A DNA stretch of 64,000 bases, taken from positions 1 to 64,000 of the forward strand of contig JAEEON010000064.1 of assembly GCA_016284305.1 (NCBI GenBank), read 5' to 3'. Of the stretch, positions 16,145 through 26,500 are shown piece after piece. The notes below the pieces were generated by a model that saw only the letters and a list, made by a program, of their open reading frames with translations, searched no databases and had not been told where the DNA came from. Every line of letters begins with the position of its first letter. Position 1 is the stretch's first letter. The translations under genes and the position numbers were made by a program. This DNA comes from Bacteroidales bacterium. Lineage in GTDB: Bacteria; Bacteroidota; Bacteroidia; Bacteroidales; F082.

Positions 16145-17425
16145 ATGAAGAAATTTACTCTTGTATTAGCCTTGATGGCATCTGTACTGATGCTGAATGC
16201 ACAAAATCCCATGCTTCCCAATGACCACGGATTGTCTGAAAACCAACCTGCTTGGTTAAGCAATCAAGTTCAGGTGTTTAGTCCACATAGTGGATTCAAC
16301 TGGTGGTCATCCTACATTGACTTAAGCAATGGAGGACTAAGCTTGCTCGAAAACGCTTTGGGCACGGAGGCCTCTTTAATTAAAAGCAATGACAATTTCG
16401 TCTCGTTTGACAATGAATCGGGAACTTGGAGTGGCTCAATGACGGAACTGGACAACTCCAAGATGTACATGCTCCTATTCAATGATAGTGCTAGTGAATT
16501 TCAACTGGAAGGCACCGTCATATCACCTGCTGACGTGAACATCAACATCAATAATGGATGGAATTGGATCGGATACCCGTGCTCATCAACCATAGCCATT
16601 AATGATGCTTTGGCCAATTTCAGTGCGAATAACAACGATCTGATCAAATCACAAGAACAATTCGCAACTTATTCGGCAGAAAATGGAGTATGGTACGGTG
16701 TGTTATCAGAAATGCAACCCGGACAAGGATACATCCTTCTCTCGAATGCTTCCTCAAGCACTTCTTTCCACTATGGCAATGCTTCAAAGGACGGGGTAGC
16801 AACCACCAACATCCCTAAGACAATTTGGACCCCTAATCCAAGTGCATACGCTCAGAACATGACCCTCATCGGTGCCGTCAGCTTACAAGGCATTGAGGTC
16901 AACAGTGGCGAATATGAGCTTGGCGTGTTCCATGGAGACGAATGCCGCGGTGCAACACCATTGATTTATGTGGGAGCTACCAATAGCTATCTCGCCTTCC
17001 TCACCGCTTACGGAAACGAAGGTGACGAACTGCAGTTCAGATTGCTGGACCGTAACACCAATGCTGTTTATACTGCTGCCAACAATCAACGCATCAGCTA
17101 TAGCGACAATGCCACCTTCGGACAGCTCGACTCACCCTACCATATTGAGTTCAGAGAAATGCTGAGTACCGAAGAGACCCTTGCCGGTTTGCTCAACATC
17201 TATCCTAACCCCATGAGCAGCAACCAAGAGCTCCATATCATGCTTCCTGAAAACGTCAAATCCAACGTTAAAGTTCAAATCGTCAACCTTTTGGGACAAG
17301 TGACCCTCGAGGAGACGATGAATGGCAACAGCTGCACCATCAGCGGTTTGGCATCAGGACTCTATACCGTCAGAGTTCTCTCTGACAACACCCTCATCCA
17401 TAATGATAAACTCATTGTGAAATAA
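16145..17425 (+). CDS. T9SS-sorted secreted protein with two internal repeats
   Basis: A 426-residue protein: signal peptide (MKKFTLVLALMASVLMLNAQ), two ~75-residue repeats (about 45-120 and 130-205), a linker, a beta-rich middle domain (about 225-345, with GVFHGDECRG) and a T9SS sorting domain (about 350-426: IYPNPMSSNQ, VQIVNLLGQV, SGLYTVRVL). Each repeat has a GWNWIGY- or NWWSSY-like start, an IKS..F..Y/F centre and a W.G.L/M then G.GY/MY end, as in repeats of other Bacteroidota surface proteins. It is followed after four bases by DUF4290 and then MurA, so it heads an operon with cell-wall genes. Function unknown. Confidence 0.8.
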   Translation: MKKFTLVLALMASVLMLNAQNPMLPNDHGLSENQPAWLSNQVQVFSPHSGFNWWSSYIDLSNGGLSLLENALGTEASLIKSNDNFVSFDNESGTWSGSMTELDNSKMYMLLFNDSASEFQLEGTVISPADVNININNGWNWIGYPCSSTIAINDALANFSANNNDLIKSQEQFATYSAENGVWYGVLSEMQPGQGYILLSNASSSTSFHYGNASKDGVATTNIPKTIWTPNPSAYAQNMTLIGAVSLQGIEVNSGEYELGVFHGDECRGATPLIYVGATNSYLAFLTAYGNEGDELQFRLLDRNTNAVYTAANNQRISYSDNATFGQLDSPYHIEFREMLSTEETLAGLLNIYPNPMSSNQELHIMLPENVKSNVKVQIVNLLGQVTLEETMNGNSCTISGLASGLYTVRVLSDNTLIHNDKLIVK

Positions 17426-17429
17426 ACAC

Positions 17430-18122
17430 ATGGAGAAAAACAGTTTATTGTACAATACCGAGCGTGACCCGATCACGATCTCGGAGTATGGCCGTAACAT
17501 GCAGCAGATGATCCGTCATCTCATGCAAATCGAGGATCGTCAAAAACGTACTGAGGCCGCTCAATTCATCATCTCGGTCATGGCCCAGATGAATCCCCAA
17601 GTCAAAGACTCGGGCGATTACATCCATAAACTTTGGGACCATCTTTACATTATCTCTGACTATCAACTTGATGTGGACAGTCCCTTTGAGCCACCTCAAC
17701 CCGCTAACCAAAATACAAAACCGCATCACATTGAATATCAGAATAACAACATCAAGTACGGTCATTATGGCCATTACATGGCAAAGATGATTGAGCTTGC
17801 CTCCACCGTTGAAGACGAAGAGACCCGACAAGCCCTCGCCTACTCCATGGCCAACCAGATGAAACGCAATTACCTGGAATGGAACGGCAACGTCGTCAAC
17901 GACCAACAGATCATCGAAGACCTCAAGGTGATGTCGAATGGACGTTTGGTGCTGGGCGAAGAAACCAAGCTGAACGGCACTAGTGAGATTCTTTCAAAGC
18001 CCGTGCTTGCGCAAAAAGGCATCGCAACCAACGGGAAAAAGAAGAAAAAGAAACAGTCGAACCTCAAGGCCGACATGAACAACCCCAACAACCCCAACTA
18101 CAAGAAAAGAAAACAGCAATAA
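17430..18122 (+). CDS. DUF4290 family protein
   Basis: A 230-residue cytoplasmic protein matching the Bacteroidota-specific DUF4290 family (LLYNTERDPITISEYGRNMQ, then IEDRQKRTEAAQFII). It is mainly helical, with no signal peptide or membrane segment. The C-terminus (about 195-230) is Lys/Asn-rich with a KKKKKK run, which may bind nucleic acid or membrane. It starts four bases after the T9SS gene and ends three bases before murA. A fixed link to murA would suggest a role in envelope synthesis or growth, but the biochemical role is not known. Confidence 0.85.
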   Translation: MEKNSLLYNTERDPITISEYGRNMQQMIRHLMQIEDRQKRTEAAQFIISVMAQMNPQVKDSGDYIHKLWDHLYIISDYQLDVDSPFEPPQPANQNTKPHHIEYQNNNIKYGHYGHYMAKMIELASTVEDEETRQALAYSMANQMKRNYLEWNGNVVNDQQIIEDLKVMSNGRLVLGEETKLNGTSEILSKPVLAQKGIATNGKKKKKKQSNLKADMNNPNNPNYKKRKQQ

Positions 18123-18125
18123 GCC

Positions 18126-19427
18126 ATGGGTTCATTCCGGATCGAAGGAGGCCATAGACTCCACGGAGAAATCGTGCCTCAAGGAGCGAAGAACGAAGCG
18201 ATGCAGATCATCTGCGCCTCGCTACTCACCAACGAGGAAGTGATCATCGAAAACCTTCCCAACATCCTCGACATCAACAACCTTATCGACCTCCTTAAGG
18301 GTATGGGCGTCAAAGTCAAGCGAGTCACCCCCGACCGGGTCAGCTTACAAGCCGATGCCATTGACTTCGATTATTTCAAAACCCAAGAGTTCATCCAAAA
18401 AGCCTCAAGACTCCGTGGCAGCGTCATGATGCTCGGGCCGCTTTTGGCACGTTTTGGCACGGCCTATATGCCCAAACCCGGAGGCGACAAAATCGGACGC
18501 CGCCGACTCGACACCCATGTCATCGGTCTTCAAAAACTCGGGGCCATTTTCAGCATCGAAGGCACCACTCAGAAAGCCGTGGCCCCTGATGGCCTCCACG
18601 GCTGCTATATGCTACTCGACGAAGCCTCGGTCACCGGCACCGCCAACATCCTGATGGCCGCTGTGATGGCTGAAGGCGAGACCACCATCTTCAATGCCGC
18701 TTGTGAACCATATCTGGTACAGCTTTGCAAGATGCTTGTCAGCATGGGTGCCAAGATTGATGGCATCGGATCAAATCTATTGAAAATCAAAGGAGTAGAT
18801 ACACTAAAAGGCACCAAGCACCGCCTCCTTTCCGACATGATTGAGGTCGGCTCCTTCATCGGCATGGCAGCCATGACTGGATCAGAGATCACCATCAAGA
18901 ACGCCGGGATTCCTCAGCTAGGAATCATCCCCGAGATGTTCCGCAGGATCGGTGTCAAAATGGAGTATCAAGACGACGACATCTATATCCCCGAACAAGA
19001 CCATTACGAGGTGGAGACCTTCATGGATGGCTCCATCCTCACCATCGCTGATGCTCCTTGGCCTGGATTCACCCCCGACTTGATCAGTATCATCCTCGTG
19101 GTCGCCACCCAAGCCAAAGGTACTGTACTCATCCACCAAAAGATGTTCGAGAGCCGCTTGTTCTTCGTTGACAAGCTCATCGACATGGGAGCACAGATCA
19201 TTCTTTGCGACCCGCACCGTGCCAATGTCATCGGCTTGGACCACCACCACAACTTAAGAGGCATCCGCATGAGTTCTCCCGACATCCGTGCCGGTGTCGC
19301 CCTGCTCATCGCAGCTATGTCAGCCAATGGTGTCAGCATTATCGACAACATCGATCAAATCGACCGAGGATACCAATATATCGACCTGAGACTCAACAGT
19401 CTAGGTGCCAAGATTGAAAGAATCTGA
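18126..19427 (+). CDS. murA: UDP-N-acetylglucosamine 1-carboxyvinyltransferase
   Basis: A 433-residue enzyme transferring enolpyruvate from PEP to UDP-GlcNAc, the first committed step of peptidoglycan synthesis in the cytoplasm. The family signature QGAKNEAM with catalytic Lys22 is present, as are RLRGSVMMLGPLLARFG and RRRLDTH. The active-site loop reads PGGDKIGRR, with Asp121 at the position of the Cys that fosfomycin alkylates in E. coli. Asp at this position keeps activity and gives fosfomycin insensitivity in other bacteria, so this enzyme is predicted to be resistant. It is the last gene of a three-gene operon. Confidence 0.95.
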   Translation: MGSFRIEGGHRLHGEIVPQGAKNEAMQIICASLLTNEEVIIENLPNILDINNLIDLLKGMGVKVKRVTPDRVSLQADAIDFDYFKTQEFIQKASRLRGSVMMLGPLLARFGTAYMPKPGGDKIGRRRLDTHVIGLQKLGAIFSIEGTTQKAVAPDGLHGCYMLLDEASVTGTANILMAAVMAEGETTIFNAACEPYLVQLCKMLVSMGAKIDGIGSNLLKIKGVDTLKGTKHRLLSDMIEVGSFIGMAAMTGSEITIKNAGIPQLGIIPEMFRRIGVKMEYQDDDIYIPEQDHYEVETFMDGSILTIADAPWPGFTPDLISIILVVATQAKGTVLIHQKMFESRLFFVDKLIDMGAQIILCDPHRANVIGLDHHHNLRGIRMSSPDIRAGVALLIAAMSANGVSIIDNIDQIDRGYQYIDLRLNSLGAKIERI

Positions 19428-19434
19428 AAACCAC

Positions 19435-19475
19435 TGCCATTTTGTCAACCTCAAACCTTTGGCAGAGCTTTTGCT
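19435..19475 (+). promoter_or_regulatory. Candidate sigma54-type promoter with TGCCA-N3-TGTCA motif before grpE
   Basis: TGCCATTTTGTCA (19435-19447) is followed by TGGCAG-N5-TTGCT (19460-19475), which fits the -24/-12 pattern TGGCAC-N5-TTGCW with one mismatch. The htpG upstream region has the same arrangement (45560-45597). The same bases also form an inverted repeat, so a murA terminator is an alternative reading. Confidence 0.45.
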
Positions 19476-19485
19476 ATGCCAAAAG
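19457..19485 (+). terminator. Possible terminator hairpin after murA
   Basis: CTTTGGCA(G)AGC and GCT(A)TGCCAAAAG pair around TTTT; a T-rich stretch follows at 19491-19500. It overlaps the proposed sigma54 element and both readings may hold. Confidence 0.45.
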
Positions 19486-19493
19486 CGCATTTT

Positions 19494-19501
19494 TATTTTT
19501 G
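19494..19501 (+). promoter_or_regulatory. -7 box (TATTTTTG) before grpE
   Basis: A consensus housekeeping TAnnTTTG box 26 bases before the grpE ATG, which could provide basal transcription beside the stress element. Confidence 0.5.
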
Positions 19502-19527
19502 ATTATTAATTAAATACAACGATAAAC

Positions 19528-20160
19528 ATGGAAGAAAAGAAAGAGACTGAAATTCAGGAAGATGAGATTCAAAACCAAACTAATCAGGAAGTTGAGAATC
19601 CATCAGAAGAACCCAAAGAAAAAGTGACAGAGAAACAAGACACACCAAACGAGGAAAAAATGTCAGCCGAGGAGCCTTCAAAAAGACGCCATAAAGGCAG
19701 ACGTGATCAGACCAAGGCTTTGGAGGAAGCAAAAGCAAAATATGCCGAACTCAACGATACGTACCTTCGTCTCTATTCAGAGTTCGACAACTATCGCAAA
19801 CGTACCGCCAAAGAGAAACTCGACATGACCGCCACGGCATCCGCAGCCGTCATCAAAGACATGCTTCCCGTCATGGACGACTTCGAACGCGCACTCCAGA
19901 ACATGGAGAAAAACGGCAACGAAGCCGACCTGCAAGGGGTCACTCTAATCTACAACAAGTTAAAAACCACGCTTCAGAAGAGAGGCTTGGAAGAGATTAT
20001 CGCTATCGACTGCGACTTCAACACCGACGAACACGAAGCACTCACGATGATCCCCGCCCCCGATGAATCCAAAAAAGGCAAGGTCATCGACGTCATCCAA
20101 AAAGGCTACAAACTTAACGGGACAGTGATCCGGTTCGCCAGAGTCGTTGTTGGCAACTAA
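19528..20160 (+). CDS. grpE: GrpE nucleotide exchange factor
   Basis: A 210-residue co-chaperone that releases ADP from DnaK. A long acidic, Glu/Lys-rich disordered N-terminus (1-70) is followed by the coiled coil (about 70-130, [18 protein letters not shown]) and the beta-wing domain with [14 protein letters not shown] and the end [20 protein letters not shown], a classic GrpE terminus. dnaJ follows after 23 bases. dnaK is not in this window. The upstream sequence suggests stress control. Confidence 0.95.
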   Translation: MEEKKETEIQEDEIQNQTNQEVENPSEEPKEKVTEKQDTPNEEKMSAEEPSKRRHKGRRDQTKALEEAKAKYAELNDTYLRLYSEFDNYRKRTAKEKLDMTATASAAVIKDMLPVMDDFERALQNMEKNGNEADLQGVTLIYNKLKTTLQKRGLEEIIAIDCDFNTDEHEALTMIPAPDESKKGKVIDVIQKGYKLNGTVIRFARVVVGN

Positions 20161-20183
20161 AAAGGAAAACGGAGAATACTATA

Positions 20184-21341
20184 ATGGCAGAAAAAAGAGA
20201 TTATTATGAAGTGTTAGGTGTCAGCAAGGACGCTTCTCCAGAAGAGCTGAAGAAGGCGTACCGGCAGTTGGCATTGAAATACCACCCCGACCGCAACCCC
20301 AACAACAAGGAGGCAGAGGAGAAGTTCAAGGAGGCGGCAGAAGCTTATGAGGTGCTGAGCAATCCCGATAAGCGTGCCCGTTATGACCGTTATGGCCACG
20401 CTGGCATGAGTGGCTTTGGCGGAGGAGGCGGACAAGGCATGTCAATGGACGACATCTTCAGCCAGTTTGGCGATCTGTTTGCCGACTTCGGCCTAGGCAG
20501 CTTCTTCGGTGGCGGCTTCGGCGGAGGTTCGCGCTCCGGTGGTACGGTGCGCCAACGCGGGTCAAACATCCGCGTCAAGGTGAAACTCAACCTCCAGGAA
20601 ATCGAAAAAGGCGTTAAGAAAAAAATCAAAGTCAATAAATACGTTCCCTGCGAGCATTGCCACGGATCCGGATCAGAAAATGGCCAGACTGAGACCTGCC
20701 CTACCTGTAAAGGACACGGCCAAGTCATGCAACGGATGAACTCCATCTTCGGACAGATGCAAACCGCCACCACATGCCCCAACTGCGGCGGCTTGGGCAC
20801 CATCATCAAAAACAAGTGTACCCACTGCAACGGCGAAGGCATCGTCAAAGGTGAAGAGATCATCGAAATCGACATCCCCGCCGGCGTCGGTGAGGGCATG
20901 CAACTCACGCTGCGTGGCAAAGGTGGAGCCGGCCCTCGCAATGGTGTCACTGGCGACCTGCTTGTCCTCATCGAGGAAGAACCGCATCCCGACTTTGAAC
21001 GCGACGGCAGCAACCTGATCTATAACCTGTTCATCTCCGTCACCGATGCCATCCTGGGTACCGAAGCCGAAGTGCCTACCGTGAGTGGCAAAGTGCGAGT
21101 TAAAATTGCCCCTGGAACGCAAAGCGGCAAAGTACTGCGACTCAGAGGGAAAGGCCTGCCCAATGTCAATAGCTACGGCACAGGCGACCTCTTTGTCAAT
21201 GTCAACGTGTGGATTCCCAAGAAAGTCTCAAAGGACGAAGAGAGAGTCTTACAAAACCTCAGTCAGTCTGAGAATTTCAAGCCCAACCCCTCCGACGACG
21301 ACCGCTCGTTCTTCAAGAGAATCCGCGACTACTTCAGCTAA
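20184..21341 (+). CDS. dnaJ: DnaJ (Hsp40) co-chaperone
   Basis: A 385-residue type I DnaJ that stimulates DnaK ATPase. It has the J domain (4-70) with the HPD motif in KYHPDRNPN, a Gly/Phe-rich linker (76-120), a zinc domain with four CxxCxGxG-type repeats (about 150-225: [32 protein letters not shown]) and the C-terminal substrate-binding domain. Length is normal. It shares an operon with grpE upstream and with an ABC exporter downstream (21-base gap). Confidence 0.97.
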   Translation: MAEKRDYYEVLGVSKDASPEELKKAYRQLALKYHPDRNPNNKEAEEKFKEAAEAYEVLSNPDKRARYDRYGHAGMSGFGGGGGQGMSMDDIFSQFGDLFADFGLGSFFGGGFGGGSRSGGTVRQRGSNIRVKVKLNLQEIEKGVKKKIKVNKYVPCEHCHGSGSENGQTETCPTCKGHGQVMQRMNSIFGQMQTATTCPNCGGLGTIIKNKCTHCNGEGIVKGEEIIEIDIPAGVGEGMQLTLRGKGGAGPRNGVTGDLLVLIEEEPHPDFERDGSNLIYNLFISVTDAILGTEAEVPTVSGKVRVKIAPGTQSGKVLRLRGKGLPNVNSYGTGDLFVNVNVWIPKKVSKDEERVLQNLSQSENFKPNPSDDDRSFFKRIRDYFS

Positions 21342-21362
21342 TCAAACTTTTGACCCCTATCC

Positions 21363-22106
21363 ATGAAAATAGAAGTCACCAACCTCACCAAACGCTATGC
21401 CGATCATCTGGCGCTTAACAACGTCAGTCTGAGCGTGCCTGAACAGAGCATCTACGGCCTCCTTGGACCCAACGGGGCAGGGAAAACCACACTCATCCGT
21501 ATCCTTAACCAAATTACGGGTCCCGACAGCGGACAGATCCTCATCGACGGAGAGCCTTTGGCCCCCAAACACACCGAACGTATCGGCTATCTCCCTGAGG
21601 AACGAGGACTCTACAAAAAGATGAAAGTCGGAGAACAAGCCATCTACCTAGCCCAACTCAAAGGTATCCAGAAGGCCGAAGCTGAGAGACGGCTCAAACA
21701 ATGGTTCGAAAAATTCGAAATCGAAGGCTGGTGGAACAAGACGGTGGAAGAACTCTCGAAGGGAATGCAACAGAAGATCCAGTTCATCACAACAGTGATT
21801 CATGAACCGGACATCCTTATCTTCGACGAGCCGTTTTCTGGCTTTGACCCCATCAACGCCAACCTGCTGAAAGAATCCATCTTGGAACTTCGCGAGAAAG
21901 GGGCCACGATCTTGCTTTCCACCCACAACATGAATTCGGTGGAAGAACTTTGCGACAGCATCTCCCTTATTAATAAAGGTGAAAAGATTTTGGAAGGAAA
22001 AGTGACCGAGATCAAACAGCAACACCGCAGTGCGACGGACCAAGTCGCGCCGTCGATGAACGACATCTTCATCCAAGAAGTTCAATCCAAAAACATGAAG
22101 TCATGA
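21363..22106 (+). CDS. ABC transporter ATP-binding protein (NatA-like)
   Basis: A 247-residue ATPase of an ABC-2 exporter. Walker A GPNGAGKTT (about 34-42), the Q-loop area (LPEERGLYKKMKV), the signature LSKGMQQK, Walker B ILIFDEP and the switch His in LSTHNM are all present. It is shorter than the ~300-residue NatA/CcmA type because the C-terminal accessory region is reduced. The stop overlaps the permease start by four bases, which indicates translational coupling. Substrate unknown; NatAB-like systems export sodium, peptides or antimicrobials. Confidence 0.9.
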   Translation: MKIEVTNLTKRYADHLALNNVSLSVPEQSIYGLLGPNGAGKTTLIRILNQITGPDSGQILIDGEPLAPKHTERIGYLPEERGLYKKMKVGEQAIYLAQLKGIQKAEAERRLKQWFEKFEIEGWWNKTVEELSKGMQQKIQFITTVIHEPDILIFDEPFSGFDPINANLLKESILELREKGATILLSTHNMNSVEELCDSISLINKGEKILEGKVTEIKQQHRSATDQVAPSMNDIFIQEVQSKNMKS

Positions 22107-23413
22107 ACAAGATCGGTCTCATCATCAAGCGAGAGTACTTCACCCGCGTCAAAAAACGCAGCTTCATCATCATGACCTTCTTGGGCCCGCTGCTGATTGC
22201 TGCGCTTTATATCATTCCAATCCTGCTGGCGTTACACGGCGACAATGAGAAAAGGACCATTGCCATCGTTGACCAAAGCCATTGGTTTGAAAAGCAATTC
22301 ACCAGCACAAAAAACCGCACCTTCATCCCTTTGGGTGACATCAGCATCGACTCGACCAAGCGGCTGGTACAAGAAGGGGTTTACGACATCGCATTGTTCA
22401 TCCCGGAGACCCAGCTTAACATCCCGTCGAGCGCCGTGGTTTACAGCATGAAGCAAGTGCCCATGAGTGTCGAGGACAACATCAAGGATGTGATGAAGAA
22501 CGAAATCCAAATTCAGAAACTCCTTGCCCAAGGCATCGATCCCGACATTCTTGAGAGCATTAAAACCGACGTCAACCTCTCCGTCATACGGATGGATGAG
22601 GATGGCGGAGAGAAAGAGACGTTCTCACAGGTTCAATTCGCGCTGGGAATGTTACTTGCTGTCATGATATACGTATTTATAATGATGTTCGGCAGCCAAG
22701 TCATGCAAGGCGTCACCGAGGAGAAGAGCAGCCGCATCATCGAAGTCATCGTCAGCAGCGTCAAGCCCTTCCAACTGATGATGGGTAAGATCATCGGAGT
22801 CTCATTAGTGGCTCTGACCCAGTTCCTGATGTGGATTCTGCTCACGGGAGCCATCTATATCGGATTCTCAGCGGTGGTCGGGATCAGCGGTCAAGAGGCC
22901 ATTAGTGCTGGAACCCTGATGACCCAAGAGATTAGCAACAGCAGCATCATGGACAATGAAGCCGTACAAAACATCGTCAACATCGCCCATTCCATCAACT
23001 TCGGAGCCATCATCATCAGCTTCCTCATCTTCTTTATTGCAGGGTACCTGCTTTACGCGACGTTGTTTGCCGCCATCGGATCCATTGTTGACAACAACAC
23101 CGACTCGCAACAGTTCACCTTGCCCGTGACGGTCCCGCTGCTTATCGGACTACTCTCGGCGATTTATGTCGTCAACAACCCTGATGGGAGCTTTGCTTTT
23201 TGGGCCTCGATGATTCCCTTCACCTCGCCCATCGTCATGATGGTTCGTGTGCCGTTCGGTGTCCCGATATGGCAAATCATCCTCTCAGCAGTAATCCTAT
23301 TAGGTTCCTTCGTGGGCATGACTTGGGTAGCAGCCAAGATCTATCGCACCGGTATCCTCATGTATGGAAAGAAACTTTCCTATAAGGAGGTTTTCAAATG
23401 GTTAAAATATTAA
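22103..23413 (+). CDS. ABC-2 type transporter permease (NatB-like)
   Basis: A 436-residue membrane protein, partner of the ATPase just upstream. It has an N-terminal membrane helix (about 24-44), a large extracytoplasmic domain (about 50-180) and a C-terminal bundle of five or six helices (180-425), the plan of the NatB/YhaP family. The segment VTEEKSSRIIEVIVSSVKPFQLMMGKI is the cytoplasmic coupling motif of this family. It is the last gene of the grpE-dnaJ group, although read-through from the chaperone promoter is only inferred. Confidence 0.9.
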   Translation: MNKIGLIIKREYFTRVKKRSFIIMTFLGPLLIAALYIIPILLALHGDNEKRTIAIVDQSHWFEKQFTSTKNRTFIPLGDISIDSTKRLVQEGVYDIALFIPETQLNIPSSAVVYSMKQVPMSVEDNIKDVMKNEIQIQKLLAQGIDPDILESIKTDVNLSVIRMDEDGGEKETFSQVQFALGMLLAVMIYVFIMMFGSQVMQGVTEEKSSRIIEVIVSSVKPFQLMMGKIIGVSLVALTQFLMWILLTGAIYIGFSAVVGISGQEAISAGTLMTQEISNSSIMDNEAVQNIVNIAHSINFGAIIISFLIFFIAGYLLYATLFAAIGSIVDNNTDSQQFTLPVTVPLLIGLLSAIYVVNNPDGSFAFWASMIPFTSPIVMMVRVPFGVPIWQIILSAVILLGSFVGMTWVAAKIYRTGILMYGKKLSYKEVFKWLKY

Positions 23414-23420
23414 AAAACAA

Positions 23421-23452
23421 TTTGTGAAATCGAACAAAAAGAACTAATTTTG
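23421..23452 (+). promoter_or_regulatory. Promoter of secDF
   Basis: TTTG (23421-23424), 20 bases, then TAATTTTG (23445-23452): an exact match to the Bacteroidota -33/-7 consensus. The leader to the ATG is about 76 bases. Confidence 0.75.
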
Positions 23453-23528
23453 CAGGCTCGTATTTAGAAAAAATAGGCAAAAAGAATATTTAAAGTATTA
23501 AAAGTCAAATAATTAAATCGTTTTTACA

Positions 23529-26500
23529 ATGCAAAACAAAGGAGCAATCAAGGCGTTAGCCATTGTGTTCGGGCTCATCTTCCTGTACCAGCTCTCCTTT
23601 ACCCTCGTGACGAGAAACGTGGAGAAGAAGGCTGCCGAGTATGCCCAAGGCGATGAAGCCAAGGAAAACTACTATTTGGATTCTATGAGCAACGTCAACG
23701 TGTACAATCTGTTAGTGAAGAAGTACACTTATCGTGAGGCTAAAGAAAGAGAAATCAACTTAGGTTTGGACTTGAAGGGCGGTATGAACGTCACCCTGGA
23801 AGTCTCTGTTAAGGATATCGTTAAGGCATTGGCCGGTGCCAACGCCAACGATCCGACCTTCATGAAGGCCATGGATCTTGCCACCGAAAGGCAAGAGAAG
23901 AGCGAAGGCGACTTCGTTACTTTGTTCGGCCAGGCCTATGAGGAAGTTGATCCCAACGCCAAACTCGCCTCGATTTTCCTGTTCGAGTTCAAAGATAAAG
24001 GCATCACCGTCAACTCCACCAACAGTGACGTGCTGAAGGTCTTGAAGGAAGAAAGCGATGGAGCCATCGACCGTTCCTACCAAATCCTGAGAACCCGTAT
24101 CGACCGTTTCGGTGTTGCCCAGCCCAACATCCAAAAGCTGGAAAACAGCGGTCGTATTTTGGTCGAGCTTCCTGGTATCAAGGATCCGCAGCGTGTGCGT
24201 AAACTCCTCCAAGGAACTGCTCAACTCGAGTTCTGGGAGACCTACAACTTCAACGAGCTCGCCCAGTACTTTGCCGATGCCAACGCTAAGTTATCTGAGA
24301 AGACCAAGGCTGTCAACGACAGGAACGCCACCGAAACCACCGAGGAAGCTACTGATGAGGTTACTGAGGTTGCTGAAGCTGCCGAAGCTACCGCTGAAGC
24401 CGAAGTGGCCGAGGCCGACACCACCGCTGATGACGGTCTCCTCAACCAACTGGCAGAGGACAGCGAAAGTGAAGAGAACCTCAGCGACGACGAGGCTCTG
24501 GCTAAATACAGAGCCGAGAACCCACTGTTCGCCCTGCTGCAACCTTCCTATACCCAAAACGGTCCTGCCCAGACTGCCCGCGTGGGTGTTGCCCAGGTGA
24601 AAGACACCGCAGCCATCAACAACATGTTGAATGAGACTGCCAACCTCTTCCCACGTAACTTGAAACTCGCTTGGACGGTGAAACCTGCCGACTACGGCGA
24701 TGAAGCTGAATACCTCGAGTTGGTTGCCCTCAAGATGTCGCGCGACAACAAGTGCGCCCTCGGCGGCGAAGTCATCACCGACGCCCGCCAGGACTTCGGT
24801 CAAAGCAACGAAGTTGAAGTTGACATCCAGATGAACGCTGAAGGTGCCAAGGCCTGGAAGCGCCTCACTGGTGAAAACGTTGGCAAACAAGTCGCCATCG
24901 TCCTCGACAACTACGTTTACAGCTACCCGGTCGTCAACCAAGAAATCAGCGGCGGTCGTTCCCAGATCTCTGGTGGTGGCATGACCATCGAAGAGGCCCA
25001 AGACTTGGCCAACATCCTGAAAGCTGGTAAGCTGCCCGCTCCCGCTAGAATCCTCGAAGAGCAAGTGGTTGGTCCTTCACTCGGTAAGGAATCCGTCCAA
25101 AAGGGTATGTGGTCTATGATCTTCGCCTTCATCCTCGTGCTGATCTACATGGTCTTCTTCTATAAGAAAGCCGGTTTGGTCGCCGATATCGCCTTGATCG
25201 TCAACGTGTTCTTCCTGTTCGGTGTGCTGGCTTGCCTCGGCTCCGTGCTGACCTTGCCTGGTATCGCAGGTATCGTGTTGACCCTCGGTATGGCTGTTGA
25301 CTCCAACGTGATTATCTTCGAGCGTATCAAGGAAGAGCTCCGCGACGGCAAGGGACTCCGTCCTGCCATCGACGCTGGTTACAAGAACGCCTACTCCGCC
25401 ATCATCGACGGTAACGTCACCACTTTGATCACCGGTATCGTGCTGATCATCCTCGGTACGGGTCCTGTCCACAGCTTCGCTGTCACCCTCTGCATCGGTA
25501 TCCTCACCTCTCTGTTCACCTCTATCTTCATCAGCCGTCTCATCTTCACGAGAATGCTCGACAAGGAAAAACCGATCTCCTTCACTACGAAACTCACTGA
25601 GAACTTCCTGAAGAACACCAACTTCGATTTCATCAAGTTCCGCAAGACCGCTTATATCATCGCTCTCGTCATGATCGTCATCAGCGTCGGTTCCCTCTGC
25701 TTCAAAGGCTTGAACCTCGGTATCGACTTCAAGGGTGGTCGTAACTATATCGTCCGCTTCGACCAAGATGTGAAGGTTGACCAAGTGCGTGACGCTCTGT
25801 CATCAATCAATGTCGCTGACTGGGAGACGCCCGAAGTGAAGACCTACGGCCCCAACGGCCAAGTCAAGATCACGACCAAGTACAAGATCGATGACAACAA
25901 TCCAGATGTCGATAGCGAAATCCAAGGCATCCTCTACAGTGGACTCAAAGGCCTCTTCAGCCAGAACATCTCGGCTGAGCAGTTCTCCTCTGAGGACGAG
26001 ACTATCGGCGTGTTGAGTACCCAAAAGGTGGGCGCTACCATCGCCAGCGACGTGACCCGCAAATCCATCTGGGCCATCATCGTATCCCTCGTCTTGATGT
26101 TCGCTTACATCGCCATTCGTTTCCGCAGATGGCAATACGGTCTGTCGGCCCTCGCCGCCTTGACCCACGATACCATCATCATGCTGGGTATGTACTCGTT
26201 GTTCTTCAACATCCTGCCGTTCACCATGGAAGTTGACCAAGCCTTCATCGCTGCTGTGTTGACCATCATCGGTTACTCCATCAACGCTACCGTGGTTATC
26301 TTCGACCGTGTACGTGAGAACACCAACCTCCACCCGAAGGCCACCTGGAGAGAGAACATCAACAACGCTGTCAACAGCACATTGACCCGTTCTTTCAACA
26401 CCTCAGGATCCACCTTCGTCGTGTTGCTCGCCATCTTCTTCTTCGGCGGCGACACCATCCGTGGATTCATCTTCGCCCTGCTCGTCGGTATCCTCGCCGG

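Noticed and set aside
24291-25784. Long minus-strand frames opposite secDF
   Set aside because: Acidic, Asp/Val-rich shadow proteins caused by codon usage of the real gene; no start context.
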